Source: Deltaproteobacteria bacterium
GTDB taxonomy: Bacteria > Myxococcota_A > UBA9160 > UBA6930
Assembly (NCBI GenBank): GCA_029261815.1
Contig: JAJDAQ010000122.1
Location: 1 to 45,395, forward strand
DNA: 45,395 nucleotides
Reading direction: 5' to 3'
The notes below the pieces were generated by a model that searched no databases, was not told where the DNA came from, and worked only from the letters and a program-made list of their open reading frames with translations. Positions 24,994 to 33,042 of the stretch are shown here, in pieces. How positions within the stretch are numbered: the first letter of the stretch is position 1; every line of letters begins with the position of its first letter. Made by a program: the position numbers and the translations under genes.

Positions 24994-26276
24994 GTCAGTC
25001 CTTCGAGTACGGTTTCGAGCGACCGCCTGAGGACGTCTTCCTCGATCATCAGCGGCGGCGTGATGGACAGGACGCAGCCGCCAGCACCCGATGGAAGGGT
25101 GATGATTCCGTTGTTCAGGGCCCGGCCGCAGGCGGCGAGCGCGTGATCCGCAACCTGGCATTCGATTCCCAGCATCATGCCGAGGCCACGGACTTCTCGA
25201 ACGTTCGGGTTCGAACGGGTTTCGTCCCTCAACCATTCGAGCGTGCGACTCCCTAGCTCCGCCGCGCGCTCCACGAGCCCGTCGGTGTCGAGCACGTCGA
25301 TCGACGCGAGAGCGGCGGCGCAACCCGTCGGGTGACCCAGGAATGTCTGCGTGTGGATGGCCTCGCCCGCAGATGCGGGCCAGGCGTCCATCACCTCGGC
25401 GCGGCCGACGCAGGCGGAGATCGGCATGCCGGAAGACAGACCCTTTCCGACGCAGAGGAGGTCCGGAACCACCCCTTCGTGTTCGCACGCGAACCAACGG
25501 CCCGTCCGGCCGAAGCCGGTGTAGATCTCGTCCACGATCAAGAGCCAGCCTTCGCGGTCGCATAACGTCCGGAGCGCAGACAGGAATCCGTTCGGAGGGA
25601 CGCGCTCGCCACCACGGCCCTGGACGGGCTCGACGATCACGGCGCCGACAGGGCTGGCACATTCGGCCGCTGCGCGCGTCACGTCGGTGATGTCGCCGTA
25701 GCGCGCGAACGCGGTCTCGTTGGCGAGCCGACTCTGGAAGGGCGCCTTGAAGTCATCGCGCCAGGTCAGGTCGAGGGCGCCGAGGCCGAGACCGTGGTAT
25801 CCGCCCTCGAAGGCCACGATGCCGCTGCGACCGGTGGCCAGCATCGACGTCTTGAGTGCGGCCTCCACCGCGTCCGCGCCCGACGATCCGAGAATCGCTC
25901 GCGCGGATCCCCCGCCCGGGAACAGCCCACAGAGGCGTTCGAGCAACGCGACCTTGATCGCGGGCGGATGCACATCGCCCATCGCGTGCATCAAGGTCGC
26001 GGCCTGGCCGGCAACCGCCTGGCTGACGCGGGGGTGGGCATGTCCGACGTTGGCAACGCCGAAAGCACCGGTGAGGTCGACAAAGCGGTTCCCGTCGACG
26101 TCCCAGACGTTGGCTCCCTGGGCGCGCTCCCAGAAGATGGGCAGGTCGGGCACGAGGGCCGTGATGTTCCGGCTCTCGACGACTCGTAGGCGCTCGGCCA
26201 GGGCACGAGACGCCGGCCCGGGCAGTTCGGTCCGGAGCGCGGGCGGCTCGGTAGCGGCGACGTCGAGGGATGACAC
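24990..26276 (-). CDS. Class III PLP aminotransferase, first gene of the LuxE-LuxC operon
   Basis: A 428-residue omega- or ornithine-type aminotransferase. It shows VDLTGAFGVANVGHAHPRVSQAV, LGSSGADAVEAALK, GGYHGLGLGALDLT, VIVEPVQGRGG, LLIVDEIYTGFGRTG (D249) and LCVGKGLSSGMPISACVG with K278 as the PLP lysine, then HTQTFLGHPTGCAAAL. Class III enzymes act on terminal amines and aldehydes, which fits an upstream fatty aldehyde supply. GTG start 26276 is preceded at 6 bases by TAGACT and no Shine-Dalgarno, so the operon mRNA is probably leaderless. The alternative reading is an acetylornithine/GABA-type enzyme; operon context argues for an aldehyde or keto lipid substrate (inference). Confidence 0.9.
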   Translation of the reverse strand: MSSLDVAATEPPALRTELPGPASRALAERLRVVESRNITALVPDLPIFWERAQGANVWDVDGNRFVDLTGAFGVANVGHAHPRVSQAVAGQAATLMHAMGDVHPPAIKVALLERLCGLFPGGGSARAILGSSGADAVEAALKTSMLATGRSGIVAFEGGYHGLGLGALDLTWRDDFKAPFQSRLANETAFARYGDITDVTRAAAECASPVGAVIVEPVQGRGGERVPPNGFLSALRTLCDREGWLLIVDEIYTGFGRTGRWFACEHEGVVPDLLCVGKGLSSGMPISACVGRAEVMDAWPASAGEAIHTQTFLGHPTGCAAALASIDVLDTDGLVERAAELGSRTLEWLRDETRSNPNVREVRGLGMMLGIECQVADHALAACGRALNNGIITLPSGAGGCVLSITPPLMIEEDVLRRSLETVLEGLT

Positions 26277-26282
26277 GCGCGA

Positions 26283-26288
26283 AGTCTA
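26283..26288 (-). promoter_or_regulatory. -10 TAGACT of the aminotransferase-LuxE-LuxC operon
   Basis: On the minus strand, TAGACT and the 6-base spacer tcgcgc precede GTG 26276. It lies back to back with the folK -10 at 26310-26315, so each promoter's -35 region would overlap the other's -10. Confidence 0.55.
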
Positions 26289-26309
26289 GGGGCCGCACTC
26301 CGCATGTCC

Positions 26310-26315
26310 CATACT
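26310..26315 (+). promoter_or_regulatory. -10-like CATACT, 6 bases before folK ATG 26322
   Basis: CATACT with spacer gcggag precedes ATG 26322. It differs from the window's TANNNT pattern only in the first base. The spacer also contains a GGAG-like string but too close to the start to act as a ribosome site. Confidence 0.4.
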
Positions 26316-26321
26316 GCGGAG

Positions 26322-26873
26322 ATGACCCGGAAGGACACGGCAGCGCTCGAAGGGCATCGCGACGATGTCTGCGCCTATGTCGGCCTGGGGTCGAACCTGG
26401 GAGACCGTCTGGCGACGTTGCGGTCTGCAGTCGAAGCGATCGACGGAAGTCCAGAAGCGACGCTGGTCGCCGTCTCTCCCGTATTCGAGACCGCGCCAGT
26501 GGGCGGGCCTGCCCAGGGTGACTATCTCAACGCCGTCGTCGCTGTCTCCAGCAGCGTTGGCGCTCCGGCTTTGTTGGCGGCTCTGCTCAGAATCGAGGGC
26601 GAGCACGGTCGAACGCGCGGCGGGCAGCGTGATGAGCCGCGGACGTTGGATCTCGATCTCCTCCTGTTCGGCGACGAAGTCATCGAGGCAGCGAATCTGA
26701 GTGTTCCGCATCCACGACTTGCCGAACGCGCCTTCGTTCTCGAACCGCTGCGGCGGCTGGCGCCCGCGCTGCGCCACCCGACGCTCGAACGGCCGATCTC
26801 TGAACTGGCCGATGCCCTCCGGGATGCGGAGGCCGTGCGCGTCTTCGCCGACCCGGTCGCACTGTTCCGTTAG
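26322..26873 (+). CDS. folK: 2-amino-4-hydroxy-6-hydroxymethyldihydropteridine pyrophosphokinase
   Basis: A 183-residue HPPK of the folate pathway, transferring pyrophosphate from ATP to 6-hydroxymethyl-dihydropterin. AYVGLGSNLGDR, SPVFETAPVGGPAQGDYLNAVV, GQRDEPRTLDLDLLLFGDEV (metal-binding DLD) and VPHPRLAERAFVLEPL are all diagnostic. ATG 26322 is chosen over 26304 because of the -10-like hexamer 6 bases upstream. Divergent from the aminotransferase operon. Confidence 0.95.
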   Translation: MTRKDTAALEGHRDDVCAYVGLGSNLGDRLATLRSAVEAIDGSPEATLVAVSPVFETAPVGGPAQGDYLNAVVAVSSSVGAPALLAALLRIEGEHGRTRGGQRDEPRTLDLDLLLFGDEVIEAANLSVPHPRLAERAFVLEPLRRLAPALRHPTLERPISELADALRDAEAVRVFADPVALFR

Positions 26874-26903
26874 CCCTGTCCGTACACATCGAAAGGAATC
26901 GCC

Positions 26904-27215
26904 ATGGCGATGGTTGCCGTCAGCATCTCTCCCGGGGGAGTTGGCCCGAGCGTGGGTCGTTATGTCGCCGAAGCGCTTCGCGTCCTTCAGGGGCAGGACG
27001 AGATCCGATGGGAGGTGGGACCCATGTTCACGACGTTGGATGGAGACCTTCGCCGGATTCTCGATCTCGTCATCGAGATGGAAGAAGCCGTCTTCGCAAT
27101 GGGCTGTGAGCGCGTCGGCACGGTCCTCAAGATCGACGATCGGCGAGATCAGCCAATGACGATCGAAGGAAAGCTCGACCGGATGAAGGACTTGTTAGGA
27201 GGCGATCCCGTCTGA
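26904..27215 (+). CDS. MTH1187/YkoF-type thiamine-binding family protein
   Basis: A 103-residue protein of the MTH1187 (PF01910, DUF77) family: MVAVSISPGGVGPSVGRYVAEALRVL, WEVGPMFTTLDGDLRRILDLV and RVGTVLKIDDRRDQPMTIEGKLDRM. These ferredoxin-like proteins bind thiamine or its pyrimidine moiety and are often found with thiamine transport or salvage genes, though none is seen here. GAAAGGA precedes the ATG. Its 3' end overlaps the convergent reductase gene by 21 bases. Confidence 0.85.
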   Translation: MAMVAVSISPGGVGPSVGRYVAEALRVLQGQDEIRWEVGPMFTTLDGDLRRILDLVIEMEEAVFAMGCERVGTVLKIDDRRDQPMTIEGKLDRMKDLLGGDPV

Positions 27216-27986
27216 GCGGCGGTGCCGCTCGAAGCGCCAGGGACCGCTCGGCTCCTGCACCGTCGCGCCGCCGCTCTTGGCGGGCAGGAGCTTCTCCAGT
27301 TCATCGTCGGGGACCACCGCGGGTCCGATGACATCGCTCATGAGCTCGTGCTCGAGGTAGGTCGAACGCCACAGCTCTTCGATCACGCACGGCGGGTGGT
27401 AGAGTGGGCCCGATGTCGAGGGCCCGGCTTCGACCGTGATGCGTTCGCAGCCTTCAGCCTGCAACCAATGCACGGCCGTCCGTCCGCTGGGCGCCGGCAC
27501 GCCTACGACCTGGGCACGCCCCGAGAAGTCCTGCTCTAGCGCGGCGACGGCAGCTTCGGGAACGAAGAGCACCGGGCGCACCGAGGCCCTGAATGCGGGA
27601 TGTTCCGGGTCGAGTCCGCGCCCCGACGTGAGGACCAGGAGGATCGCGGGTTCCGTCAGGCCGACGACGCGTCGTCGCCACGCGGCGAGCGCCTCGGGAA
27701 CCTGGCCGGGCCCCTGAAGCGCGTGAGTGACGTCGGATTCTTCACGAAGAACGGCGCCGGTCGTCACGATTGCGTCCGCGCGGGCGCGGGCCAGGTTCAA
27801 CAGGAAGAAGTCGGCTTCGCTGCGCGGGGTCGCGGCATTGATCCGCAGTGCGACGCGTGTGCCGGAGCCGTCGACCCAACTGGCCAGCGTCTGGATGACG
27901 CCGGTCGTCCGTGCGGCGTCGCCTCCGAGCAACTCGGTGCCCAGGATCGTGACCTCGTCCGCCGTCTTCACGTCTCTGGCGCGCAT
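27195..27986 (-). CDS. RibD C-terminal-like (pyrimidine/dihydrofolate reductase fold) protein
   Basis: A 263-residue protein. Residues ~40-90 read VALRINAATPRSEADFFLLNLARARADAIVTTGAVLREE, followed by LVLTSGRGLDP and ERITVEAGPSTSGPLY, the NADPH-binding and G-rich blocks of the RibD_C/DHFR-like fold. The N-terminal deaminase of full RibD is missing. It could reduce a pteridine, pyrimidine or related lactam; the substrate is not predictable. ATG 27986 has TAGCAT 6 bases upstream. Convergent overlap of 21 bases with the thiamine-binding gene. Confidence 0.75.
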   Translation of the reverse strand: MRARDVKTADEVTILGTELLGGDAARTTGVIQTLASWVDGSGTRVALRINAATPRSEADFFLLNLARARADAIVTTGAVLREESDVTHALQGPGQVPEALAAWRRRVVGLTEPAILLVLTSGRGLDPEHPAFRASVRPVLFVPEAAVAALEQDFSGRAQVVGVPAPSGRTAVHWLQAEGCERITVEAGPSTSGPLYHPPCVIEELWRSTYLEHELMSDVIGPAVVPDDELEKLLPAKSGGATVQEPSGPWRFERHRRSDGIAS

Positions 27987-27991
27987 GGCGG

Positions 27992-27998
27992 TATGCTA
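27992..27998. promoter_or_regulatory. Symmetric bidirectional -10 element TATGCTA
   Basis: Between the divergent reductase and sulfotransferase genes, one heptamer reads TATGCT on the plus strand (27992-27997) and TAGCAT on the minus strand (27998-27993), flanked by GGCGG and CCGCC arms. On the minus side it stands 6 bases from ATG 27986. Confidence 0.45.
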
Positions 27999-28020
27999 TC
28001 CGCCCCAGCTTGGAGACCCC

Positions 28021-29205
28021 ATGAGCGCCCCCGGAATTCCGCCCGTTTCCTTCGATGAAGCGGAGATCCTTGCCGCCGCCCGCGATCGGGCCGGCGGAGC
28101 GGACTTCGAGGATCAGTCATTCCGCGAGGCGTTCCGTATCCTGTTGGCGGATCTCGAAGCTTCGCCCTTGAACGCGGGAGGACGTTTCGGCCAGCACGCG
28201 CGCATCCTCGACAGCCTTGGCGTCCGCCTGACGTTCGAGGAGTACTGCCGCCGTTACCCCGAGATCACCGACGAGGAGATCGCCGCGCCGTTGGTCGTGA
28301 TCGGCCAGACCCGCACCGGCACCACCCGTCTTCACCGCCTCTTGTCGAGCGACCCGGCCGTCTACTCGGCGCGTTGGTGGGAGGTGCGGAGCCCGGCGCC
28401 GTTCGCCGATTGGGATGGGACGCCGCCCGATCCGCGCATTGCCGACGCACACGCACAGGTGAAGATGATCCTGGAAACGCAGCCGGTCCTCGCGTCGATT
28501 CATCCCTGGGATGCCGAAGGGCCGGATGAAGAGATCATGTTGATGGAGCATGCGTTCAAATCGCATGTGCCTGAATCGAGCACGAGCGTTCCCGGCTATC
28601 GGAAGTGGATCGATGCAGCCGATTGGTCAGATTGTTATGCCTACCTGAAGAAGATGCTCCAGTTTCTTCAGTGGCAGAAGAAGGCACGCGGAGAGCGCGC
28701 CGATCGCTGGGTGCTGAAGACGCCTCAGCATCTCGGTTACATCGACGATCTCTTGAGCGTCTTTCCGGACGCCGTGATCGTCCAAACGCATCGCGACCCG
28801 GTGGATACGATCCCGTCCTCGGCGAGCATGTACGGAGCGTTGTGGGGGCTCGGCCAGGACCAGGTGGACTTCCACGAGGTGGGCCAGCAGAATTTCGAAC
28901 GGTTCTCATGGATGATCCAGCGTTCGCTGGAGGCGCGCGCACGGATCGGTGATGACCGCTTCATCGATGTGTGGTTCGCCGACGTCGGTCGTGACGCGAT
29001 GGGGGAGCTGCGTCGGATCTACGACTGGATCGGACGTGACGTCAGCTCGGAAGCGGCCCACGCGATGGAGACGTGGTTGAAGGAGAACGCTCGCGAGAAG
29101 CGCCCGGCGCACGATTATTCGCTCGAGAAGTACGGCCTCTCCCGAGCTGGGATCGAAGCCGAGTTTCGCGAATATCGCGAACGCTTCATCCTGCCGCGGA
29201 CCTAG
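28021..29205 (+). CDS. Sulfotransferase family protein (Sulfotransfer_3)
   Basis: A 394-residue protein with the PAPS 5'-phosphosulfate loop LVVIGQTRTGTTRLHRLL (95-107) and the 3'-phosphate-binding block VIVQTHRDPVDTIPSSASM; KTPQHLGYIDDLLSVFPDA precedes the latter. It should transfer sulfate from PAPS to a hydroxyl on a lipid, sugar or small molecule. No signal peptide. GGAG lies 6 bases before ATG 28021. It converges with the acyl ligase gene, the two stops sharing CTAG (29202-29205). Many lipid-degrading high-GC bacteria have expanded copies; the acceptor is unknown. Confidence 0.85.
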   Translation: MSAPGIPPVSFDEAEILAAARDRAGGADFEDQSFREAFRILLADLEASPLNAGGRFGQHARILDSLGVRLTFEEYCRRYPEITDEEIAAPLVVIGQTRTGTTRLHRLLSSDPAVYSARWWEVRSPAPFADWDGTPPDPRIADAHAQVKMILETQPVLASIHPWDAEGPDEEIMLMEHAFKSHVPESSTSVPGYRKWIDAADWSDCYAYLKKMLQFLQWQKKARGERADRWVLKTPQHLGYIDDLLSVFPDAVIVQTHRDPVDTIPSSASMYGALWGLGQDQVDFHEVGQQNFERFSWMIQRSLEARARIGDDRFIDVWFADVGRDAMGELRRIYDWIGRDVSSEAAHAMETWLKENAREKRPAHDYSLEKYGLSRAGIEAEFREYRERFILPRT

Positions 29206-30740
29206 CTCCGGCCGTAGGCGTCCTGCAGGTCGCGCTTGACGACCTTGCCAGACGGGCTCCGTGGAATTTCCGTCACGTGCTCGAGCCGTTCGGGAATCTT
29301 CTGTCGCATCAGGCCGCGGCCGCTGAGCCACGTGGCCATCTCCTCGAACGGTAGTTCCGGCTCGGCGACGACAATGGCACAAACAAGTTCGCCCCGTTCG
29401 TCGTCGGGGAGCCCGATTACGGTCACGTCGCGGACGCTCGGGTGTTCGTAGAGGTGGTCTTCGACTTCCTTCGCGGAAATGTTCTCGCCCTTCCGAATGA
29501 TCACGTCCTTGAGGCGTCCGGTAATGCGGAGATAGCCTTCGGCGTCGAGAGATCCGAGGTCGCCGGTGCGTAGGAATCCATCCTCATCGAATGCGGAATC
29601 GTCGAGGGCCGCGTCGACATAGCCTCGGAAGAGGTGCGGGCCGCGTACCCGGACCTCGCCTTCGTCACCCGGCTGGGTGGTCGCCCCGTCGAGACGCACG
29701 ATCCGGACTTCGGTGCCGCGCGTTGGTCGCCCTTCGGTGTGCGCGAGTTTCTCGTCGGGGTCGCCGAGTCGGCACATCACCGCGATCGGATGCTCGGTCA
29801 GTCCGTAGCCGGAAAGGATCGGGGCCCCGGTCGCCGCTTTGAGCTCATGGAAGAGCGTGGGCGGTTTTGGCGCGCCGCCGCCGGGGAAACAGCGCACGGA
29901 CGGGAGTGCGCGGACTCCGGGTTCGCTGCGTTCGGCCGCGAGGTAGGCCTGGTGAAATGCGGTGCCGGCTCCCGCGAGCGTCGCGCCGTGCTCACGTAGG
30001 AAAGGAATCGTCGTCTCGGGTCGGAAGGCTTCTACGCAGACGTGCGCGAATCCGGCCATCAGACCGCTGAAGAGCCAGTTGATGCCGCCGATGTGCGTCA
30101 GGGGAAACACGAACGCGTGGCGGTCCGTATCCGTGGCCGCGAAGCAATCGACCATGGACCGTCCCGGGCCGGCGACCGACGGATCGGCGTGTTGAACCCC
30201 TTTCGGGTCGGCCGTCGTGCCGGAGCTGTAGAGGATCCAACGAACCGGCGCGTCGGTGCCGGAGACAGGAATGGGCGCAGGCGGGAGATCGCTCGGGTCG
30301 CCGTCGGGGAGTCCGTCGTCCACCACATACGGGGTGAGGTCGGGAAGTTCGTGCGCGATCGCGGCCGCCATCTCCTCGAAATCGAATCCGCGGAACACAC
30401 GCGGTACGAAGAGAAATCGCGCGCCCGTTTGTCGGGTGATGAAACCGACCTCGCGTTCGCGCAAGATCGGCAGGATCGGGTTCTGGACCGCACCGAGCCG
30501 CGCCAGCGCCGCGATCAGCACGAGGGCGTCGAGCGTGGTCGGGAGTTGCCAGGACACGACCGTGCCGGAAGAGATTCCCAGCACTTGCAGCCCCGCGGCG
30601 CACCTCTCCGCCCTGTCCCGATAGGCGGCAAATGTCAGGGTATCGCCACGTTCGTCGACCGCGAACAACGCGTCCGGTGTTGCGTTCGCGCGCTCAACCA
30701 CGAGCGGCCAGAGAAAGTCGCGTTCACGGAGGTCGCTCAT
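29202..30740 (-). CDS. AMP-forming acyl-CoA ligase (ANL superfamily), copy 1
   Basis: A 512-residue adenylating enzyme: WILYSSGTTADPKGVQH (P-loop), GYGLTEHP, DGFLRTGDLGSLDAEGYLRITGRLKDVIIRKGENISAKEVED, and the C-terminal catalytic lysine in PSGKVVKRDL. It converts a carboxylate to its acyl-AMP and then CoA thioester. The position next to a GNAT and a second ligase on the same strand suggests a lipid degradation operon. Start ATG 30740 overlaps the GNAT stop (ATGA). Confidence 0.9.
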   Translation of the reverse strand: MSDLRERDFLWPLVVERANATPDALFAVDERGDTLTFAAYRDRAERCAAGLQVLGISSGTVVSWQLPTTLDALVLIAALARLGAVQNPILPILREREVGFITRQTGARFLFVPRVFRGFDFEEMAAAIAHELPDLTPYVVDDGLPDGDPSDLPPAPIPVSGTDAPVRWILYSSGTTADPKGVQHADPSVAGPGRSMVDCFAATDTDRHAFVFPLTHIGGINWLFSGLMAGFAHVCVEAFRPETTIPFLREHGATLAGAGTAFHQAYLAAERSEPGVRALPSVRCFPGGGAPKPPTLFHELKAATGAPILSGYGLTEHPIAVMCRLGDPDEKLAHTEGRPTRGTEVRIVRLDGATTQPGDEGEVRVRGPHLFRGYVDAALDDSAFDEDGFLRTGDLGSLDAEGYLRITGRLKDVIIRKGENISAKEVEDHLYEHPSVRDVTVIGLPDDERGELVCAIVVAEPELPFEEMATWLSGRGLMRQKIPERLEHVTEIPRSPSGKVVKRDLQDAYGRS

Positions 30741-31219
30741 CTCTGGGGTGCCCAATTGTCGCGGCGAAGGCGGTACAAGACGTGACGGCACAAGGGTGAA
30801 GCAGCGGCGACGGAGGGGTGGTCGAAATCTTCGGCGGGGTCGTGCCGCATGCCGATCTTCTCCATCACGCGCTGTGACGGAAGATTGGTCGCCGATGTGA
30901 ACGACACGATCTCGGTCAGTGAAGCCGTTTCGAACCCGAATGCCAGCGCCTCGCGTGCGCCTTCGGGTGCGTATCCCTGCCCCCAGACGTTGTGGGCCAG
31001 GCGCCAACCGACTTCAACGCACGGCGTGAAGGCGGCTGAGAAGCGCGGCACTGCGAGTCCGATGAACCCGATAAAGTCGCCAGACGCACGTTCCTCGACC
31101 GCGAACAAGCCGAAGCCGTGTGCGCGCCAGTGGTCCTCGATGCGGTCGACGAATGCATCGCTTTCTTCCTGCGAGAGCATCGCCGGGAAGTGACGCATGA
31201 CCTCGGCGTCCGTGTTCAT
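30737..31219 (-). CDS. GNAT acetyltransferase (RimJ/RimL type), true start probably upstream
   Basis: From ATG 31219 the protein has 160 residues: MNTDAEVMRHFPAMLSQEESDAFVDRIEDHW, GFIGLAVP, EVGWRLAHNVWGQGYAPEGAREAL (acetyl-CoA loop WGQGYA) and TSATNLPSQRVMEKIGM. The frame continues upstream through RLRLREWQQTDRAPFAA, the expected first beta strand of the family, to a stop at 31313-31315. No ATG, GTG or TTG occurs there. CTG 31294 has GGGAGA 6 bases upstream and would give 185 residues, the normal family length, overlapping the ligase gene by 11 bases. Acceptor unknown; likely an amine or protein N-terminus. Confidence 0.8.
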   Translation of the reverse strand: MNTDAEVMRHFPAMLSQEESDAFVDRIEDHWRAHGFGLFAVEERASGDFIGFIGLAVPRFSAAFTPCVEVGWRLAHNVWGQGYAPEGAREALAFGFETASLTEIVSFTSATNLPSQRVMEKIGMRHDPAEDFDHPSVAAASPLCRHVLYRLRRDNWAPQR

Positions 31220-31283
31220 GGCCGCGAACGGCGCCCGGTCCGTTTGCTGCCACTCGCGCAGCCGAAGGCGCGCGGTTTCTCGC

Positions 31284-32882
31284 TCAACCGGCAGCGGCGA
31301 TCTCCCGGAGCTTCAACTTGTCCACCTTGCCCGTTGCATTCAACGGAAGTTCGTCGATCAACCGAACATGTCGCGGCACCTTGTATCCGGCCATTTGGTC
31401 CTTGCACCAGGCACGAAGCGCCTCGACGTCGATGGTGGCGCCCGCATTCGGGACCACGAAGGCCAGGCCGCTCTCACCGACCTTTGCGTCAGGGACACCG
31501 ACGACCGCGACCTGGGCGATGTCGGCGTGCGCGAACATCTGGCTCTCGACTTCGGCCGGGTACACGTTGAACCCGTTCATGATGAACATGTCCTTGATGC
31601 GGTCGGTGATTCGCAAGTAGCCGCGTTCGTCCATCACGCCGATGTCTCCGGTGTGCAGCCAGCCGGCGTCGTCGATGGCTTCGGCGGTCTGTTCGGGATC
31701 GTCCCAGTAGCCCTTCATGATGTTGTAACCCCGTACGAGGATTTCGCCCGGTTCGCCGCGGGATACCTCGGTTCCATCTGGTGCTGCGCAGCGGACCTCG
31801 ACGCCGGGCATGGCGCGGCCGGACGCATTCGCGATCGTGTCCGGCGGATCGTCGGGGAGGCTCATCGTGACGCAGCCAGTGGCCTCGGTCAGGCCGTAGG
31901 CAGTGAGTAGAACCTCGAATCCGACCTCACGCCGAAGCATGTGGATCAAGTCGACCGGCACCGCTGCTCCGCCCGTAATCGCAAGTCGAAGACTCGAGAC
32001 ATCGAAGTCCTTCCACGAGGGATGAGCCAGAACCATCTGGTACATCGAAGGAGTGCCCGGCCAGACAGAGACGCGATCCCGATCGATTCGTTGGAGAAGT
32101 GCAGGTGGGGTGGCATCACGATGCGGAAGCACCGTGGCCCCACGAATCAAACAGGCGAGCCATCCTGCTTTACTACCGAAGGTGTGCGAGAACGGCGGAA
32201 TGACGATCATCCGATCCCCGGCTGTCAACGTCACGCCGCGGCTCCAGGCGTCGAATGTGCGGAGGTTCTGTCCGTGCGTCGACATCACTGCCTTCGGTTG
32301 CCCGGTGGTGCCCGATGTAAAGATGAGATCGGCGACGTCAGTCGCCTCGACCGAGTCCGCTCGAAGTCTGGACTCCTTCGGATCAACGGCGGCACCGCGC
32401 CTCAGGAACTCATCCCAGGACACGCCGGCGTCAGCGGGACCCCGGAATACCACGATCTTCTCGAGCGACGGAACGTCCTCGGCCGCGATTGCGTCAGCCG
32501 GCGTTTCGCCTTCCCATTCACCTAGCGTGCAGAGAACCCTGGCTTCGACGCGCCGCATGACGGCGGCGGCTTCGCCGGGCTTGTAACGGAAGTTCAGCGC
32601 GGCGAGCGTGGCGCCCGCCGATTGCAGCCCGACGGCGGCGATGACCCACTCCCAGATGTTGGGGGCCCAGATCGCCACGCGGTCGCCGCGTTCGACGCCG
32701 GCGGCCATGAACGCGCGGGCCGCTTCCTCTCCGGCTTCGGCCAACTCCGCGAACGTGAACGAGCGCACGTCATCTTCCAGGGCCGATGCGCTGGGCCAGA
32801 GCGTGGCGGCGCGACGGACCATGCGCGGCGTCGTGGTCTCTTCCCACTGCTCGGGAGTCGGATCTGCGGGCAGGTCGGGCAC
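31284..32882 (-). CDS. AMP-forming acyl-CoA ligase (FadD3-like), copy 2
   Basis: A 532-residue ANL enzyme: LIFTSGTTGQPKAVMSTHGQNL (P-loop), PPFSHTFGSKAGWLACLIRGATVLPH, LTAYGLTEATGCVTMSLPDDPP, GWLHTGDIGVMDERGYLRITDRIKDMFIMNGFNVYPAEVE and PLNATGKVDKLKL with the catalytic lysine. The sequence is reminiscent of FadD3-type ligases of steroid side-product degradation, but assignment is inference. Start GTG 32882 with GGAGA 4 bases upstream. It lies divergent to the acyl-CoA dehydrogenase operon. Confidence 0.9.
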   Translation of the reverse strand: MPDLPADPTPEQWEETTTPRMVRRAATLWPSASALEDDVRSFTFAELAEAGEEAARAFMAAGVERGDRVAIWAPNIWEWVIAAVGLQSAGATLAALNFRYKPGEAAAVMRRVEARVLCTLGEWEGETPADAIAAEDVPSLEKIVVFRGPADAGVSWDEFLRRGAAVDPKESRLRADSVEATDVADLIFTSGTTGQPKAVMSTHGQNLRTFDAWSRGVTLTAGDRMIVIPPFSHTFGSKAGWLACLIRGATVLPHRDATPPALLQRIDRDRVSVWPGTPSMYQMVLAHPSWKDFDVSSLRLAITGGAAVPVDLIHMLRREVGFEVLLTAYGLTEATGCVTMSLPDDPPDTIANASGRAMPGVEVRCAAPDGTEVSRGEPGEILVRGYNIMKGYWDDPEQTAEAIDDAGWLHTGDIGVMDERGYLRITDRIKDMFIMNGFNVYPAEVESQMFAHADIAQVAVVGVPDAKVGESGLAFVVPNAGATIDVEALRAWCKDQMAGYKVPRHVRLIDELPLNATGKVDKLKLREIAAAG

Positions 32883-32939
32883 GGGGTCTCCAGTCAGTCG
32901 GGGTGTCGGGAGTGCGAAATTCGAAGACCGAATCCTACA

Positions 32940-32968
32940 TCGGACATTGTTCCGAGACGGTCCGTATC
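32940..32968. promoter_or_regulatory. Palindromic sites in the divergent ligase / dehydrogenase promoter region
   Basis: The 160-base gap holds TCGGA-6-TCCGA (32940-32955) and ACGG-t-CCGT nearby, followed by an AT-rich TAATATACC that could be a -10 for the dehydrogenase operon. The arrangement suits a TetR- or GntR-type regulator; none is encoded in this window. Confidence 0.3.
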
Positions 32969-33042
32969 GTAATATACCCTTTCTGCGGACGGCACCCCCG
33001 GCCGCGCCCAAGCCCCGCGTCAGCGAGGCAGGAAGTGAGCCT

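Noticed and set aside
22758..26276. Bioluminescence (lux) operon
   Set aside because: LuxC- and LuxE-like genes are present but luxA, luxB and luxD are absent. The LLM protein at 35523 is in a separate operon and looks like an F420-type enzyme.
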